A program made the translations under genes and the position numbers. This document shows positions 5,754 through 7,314 of a DNA stretch of 7,314 nt, piece after piece; the first letter of the stretch is position 1, and every line of letters starts with the position of its first letter. The DNA is from an uncultured Clostridium sp. (GTDB lineage: Bacteria > Bacillota_A > Clostridia > TANB77 > CAG-508), in NCBI GenBank assembly GCA_947244675.1, contig CAMXLV010000090.1:1-7314 (forward strand), given 5' to 3'. The notes below the pieces were generated by a model. The model had not been told where the DNA came from. It did not search any database and saw only the letters and a list, made by a program, of their open reading frames with translations.

Positions 5754-6662
5754 ATGAATTTAATAAAGTATAGGGAGATATTTATAACTAAGATGATGGT
5801 ATCTAAAAACTTGGATATGAAAAGTATCAAAGCCTATACATCAGATTTGGATCACTTGATTGACTTTACAAATGGGAAAGTATCTCAAGAATCTATTATG
5901 GGTTATATACAATACTTAACTCAAAATTATAAGGATACTACTGTTTCAAGAAAGCTAATTACAATTAAAATGTTCTTTAGATTTATTGAGGAAGAAACCA
6001 AATGGATAAATCCATTAGATAAATATAAAATAAAAATAAAAAAAGAAAAAAGGTTACCCAAAACTATTCCTGTAAAAGATGTAAGTAAGTTGTTAGATTA
6101 TATGTATGAAAATCTAAACCAAGCCAATACTTCTTTTGCATACTTCCAAGCAATTAGAGATTTATGTATTATAGATCTTCTTCTTTCTACTGGAATGAGA
6201 ATAGCTGAAGTGTCTAATTTAAAACTAGAAGATATAATATCATCTGAACGGGTATTACTTGTTCATGGGAAAGGAAAGAAACAAAGGCTCTTATATATTT
6301 CCAGTTTAGAAACTTGGAACAATTTAAAGGCTTGGCTAAGTATAAGAAAAAAACTTAAAGTAAATCACGAATATCTATTTGTAAATAAATATCATGATAC
6401 TTTAAGCATATACGGAATCGAAAATATATTTACTAAATACAGAGATAAAAGTGGTATATCTCATTCTGCCACACCACATTATTTAAGACACACATTTGCT
6501 ACTAACTTACTTGCGAATGGGGCAGATTTAAGAAGTGTTCAAGAACTACTAGGACATTCTTCTATTTCTACTACAGAAATCTATACTGAAGTTAATACTG
6601 TAAGAAAAAAGATTGTTTTAAAGAAATACAACCTGAGAAATAAGCTTACTAGAAATTCCTAA
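5754..6662 (+). CDS. Tyrosine recombinase, proposed invertase of both cassettes
   Basis: This 302-residue protein is the size of XerC/XerD-type recombinases. Residues about 1-85 form the helical SAM-like DNA-binding domain (SIKAYTSDLDHLIDF, then VSRKLITIKMFFRFI). The catalytic domain shows the full set: R149 in STGMRIAEVSNLKLEDI, K173 in HGKGKKQR, H242 and R245 in TPHYLRHTFAT, H268 in LLGHSSISTTEIY, and nucleophile Y277. All residues are present, so it should be active. The ATG at 5754 is 7 bases after GGAGG (5742-5746). It is transcribed divergently from the glycosyltransferase, with its start 60 bases from the nearest crossover site. A housekeeping Xer role is less likely because of its place beside the inverted repeats; it is more like the dedicated recombinases of phase-variable loci. 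Its action on these particular sites is inferred from proximity and from the shape of the sites. Confidence 0.93.
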   Translation: MNLIKYREIFITKMMVSKNLDMKSIKAYTSDLDHLIDFTNGKVSQESIMGYIQYLTQNYKDTTVSRKLITIKMFFRFIEEETKWINPLDKYKIKIKKEKRLPKTIPVKDVSKLLDYMYENLNQANTSFAYFQAIRDLCIIDLLLSTGMRIAEVSNLKLEDIISSERVLLVHGKGKKQRLLYISSLETWNNLKAWLSIRKKLKVNHEYLFVNKYHDTLSIYGIENIFTKYRDKSGISHSATPHYLRHTFATNLLANGADLRSVQELLGHSSISTTEIYTEVNTVRKKIVLKKYNLRNKLTRNS

Positions 6663-6720
6663 TCAAACAAAGTGATAAAAGTTTCCTTCATTTATTTTTG
6701 ACTATTCAGTGTTAGTTTCA

Positions 6721-6741
6721 TCAAATATTGTTGGTATTTGA
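6721..6741. terminator. Weak hairpin between convergent genes, possible terminator
   Basis: TCAAATA (6721-6727) and TATTTGA (6735-6741) pair perfectly around a 7-base loop, between the end of the recombinase gene and the end of the HEPN-like gene. The stem is only 7 bp, almost without G-C pairs, and is not followed by a T run in either direction, so termination would be inefficient. It is listed because it is the only stem-loop noticed in this gap. Confidence 0.3.
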
Positions 6742-6756
6742 AAAATAGAAATCCCT

Positions 6757-7131
6757 CTATAATTTATCTATTAAATTATCAACAACATCAGTTGTCTCAA
6801 ATATTAAAAATTGTATGTCATTTAATATGTTTTCTATTTCTTTAAAATCCTTATGAAGGTCTTTTAAAAAGAATTCGTGATTGATGTAATTTCTTTTATT
6901 AATAACACCTTCTAAATCTCTATATTGTTTATCATTTAGATGGTTTTCTTTCTTTAACGCTTTATTTAATTTGTTCAGTGAAGCTACATTAATTTTCTTG
7001 ATTGGAATTTGAAGTATAGTAGCAAGTTTCTTATACTCTTGCTCCCATTCCTGAGCATGCATTATAATCTTTCCAACTGCTTTAAAAACATCATTTGGAT
7101 AATCCTTTATCTTTATATCTTTTCCAAGCAT
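6757..7131 (-). CDS. Small helical protein with HEPN-like motif
   Basis: The 124-residue protein appears entirely helical and has no signal or membrane segment. Near its middle, KRNYINHEFF contains R80-N81-x3-H85, the R-x4-H pattern with an Asn after the Arg that marks HEPN ribonucleases and HEPN toxin or effector proteins. The surrounding helices (VFKAVGKIIMHAQEWEQEY before, DLHKDFKEIENILNDIQFLI after) fit a small four-helix HEPN bundle. Family assignment from one motif is tentative; it could be an unrelated helical protein. The ATG at 7131 is preceded by AAAGGA at a usable distance. A longer gene ends 33 bases upstream on the same strand, so the two probably share a transcript. It lies outside the invertible cassettes. 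Confidence 0.7.
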   Translation of the reverse strand: MLGKDIKIKDYPNDVFKAVGKIIMHAQEWEQEYKKLATILQIPIKKINVASLNKLNKALKKENHLNDKQYRDLEGVINKRNYINHEFFLKDLHKDFKEIENILNDIQFLIFETTDVVDNLIDKL

Positions 7132-7164
7132 TTTATCTTTATTCCTTTCAATTATTAGTTCAAC

Positions 7165-7314
7165 TTAGTTTCTTTCTATCAACTTAATATCCAGTCTCTT
7201 ACAAGAGTCCATCATCTTAATCTTATTTTCTTTAGACACAATTTTGCCTAAATAGATTGCTATTATTTTGGGTGCAATTGGTTTTTCTCCTGCATCTCCA
7301 ATCAATCTCCATTG
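7165..7314 (-). CDS. C-terminal end of an unrecognised protein (partial)
   Basis: An open frame enters from the right edge and ends with TAA at 7167-7165, leaving 49 residues. It begins QWRLIGDAGEKPIAPKI and continues through IAIYLGKIVSKENKIKMM to a basic end, KLIERN. I do not recognise the family. The even codon pattern, the compact 33-base gap to the HEPN-like gene and the good fit of the frame to the window edge support a real gene. Its identity could decide whether the HEPN-like protein belongs to a two-gene system. Confidence 0.6.
   Translation of the reverse strand, partial: QWRLIGDAGEKPIAPKIIAIYLGKIVSKENKIKMMDSCKRLDIKLIERN

Noticed and set aside
5915..5928. CTCAAAAT half-site inside the recombinase gene
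   Set aside because: Only the left 8 bases match, with no right arm; expected by chance in A+T-rich coding DNA.

Overview
The DNA is very A+T-rich, with standard stop codons, strong GGAGG-type ribosome binding sites and sigma70-type TTGTAA/TATAAT promoters. This points to a low-GC bacterium, most likely a Firmicute; Fusobacteria or Brachyspira cannot be excluded from sequence alone. No rRNA, tRNA, CRISPR or complete insertion sequence was seen.

The organising principle is two neighbouring invertible gene cassettes and one tyrosine recombinase. Cassette 1 (about 9-1753) holds two tail-to-tail genes: a SAM-dependent methyltransferase on the plus strand and a frameshifted GNAT-family acetyltransferase with two C-terminal membrane helices on the minus strand. 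Cassette 2 (about 2087-5693) holds a large protein with an N-terminal PD-(D/E)XK nuclease domain and a C-terminal TPR-like region (plus strand), tail-to-tail with a family 2 glycosyltransferase (minus strand). Each cassette is bounded by perfect inverted repeats (at least 38 bp and 42 bp). The repeats contain a recombinase-type core CTCAAAATAA-N7-TTATTGGGAG whose end is the GGGAGG ribosome binding site of the flanked gene. The right end of each cassette abuts a fixed outward-to-inward promoter (TTGTGA-N17-TATAAT and TTGTAA-N17-TATAAT). Inversion between the paired repeats would place the other gene under that promoter without changing promoter, leader or ribosome binding site. In the orientation shown, the GNAT gene and the glycosyltransferase are predicted ON, and the nuclease-TPR protein OFF. 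The methyltransferase is predicted OFF unless a promoter lies just left of the window.

The arms of the sites are the same in both cassettes but the central 7 bp differ (CGATAGA versus TTTAGAA). This is what one would expect if a single recombinase (5754-6662, immediately right of cassette 2) drives two independent switches that do not cross-recombine. The promoter-leader region right of cassette 1 is a diverged copy of the one right of cassette 2 and even keeps a vestige of the recombinase start, without its ribosome binding site or the rest of the gene. The two cassettes therefore look like copies of one module whose cargo differs.

Right of the recombinase, on the minus strand, are a small all-helical protein with a HEPN-like R-N-x3-H motif and, 33 bases upstream of it, the C-terminal end of an unrecognised protein running off the window.
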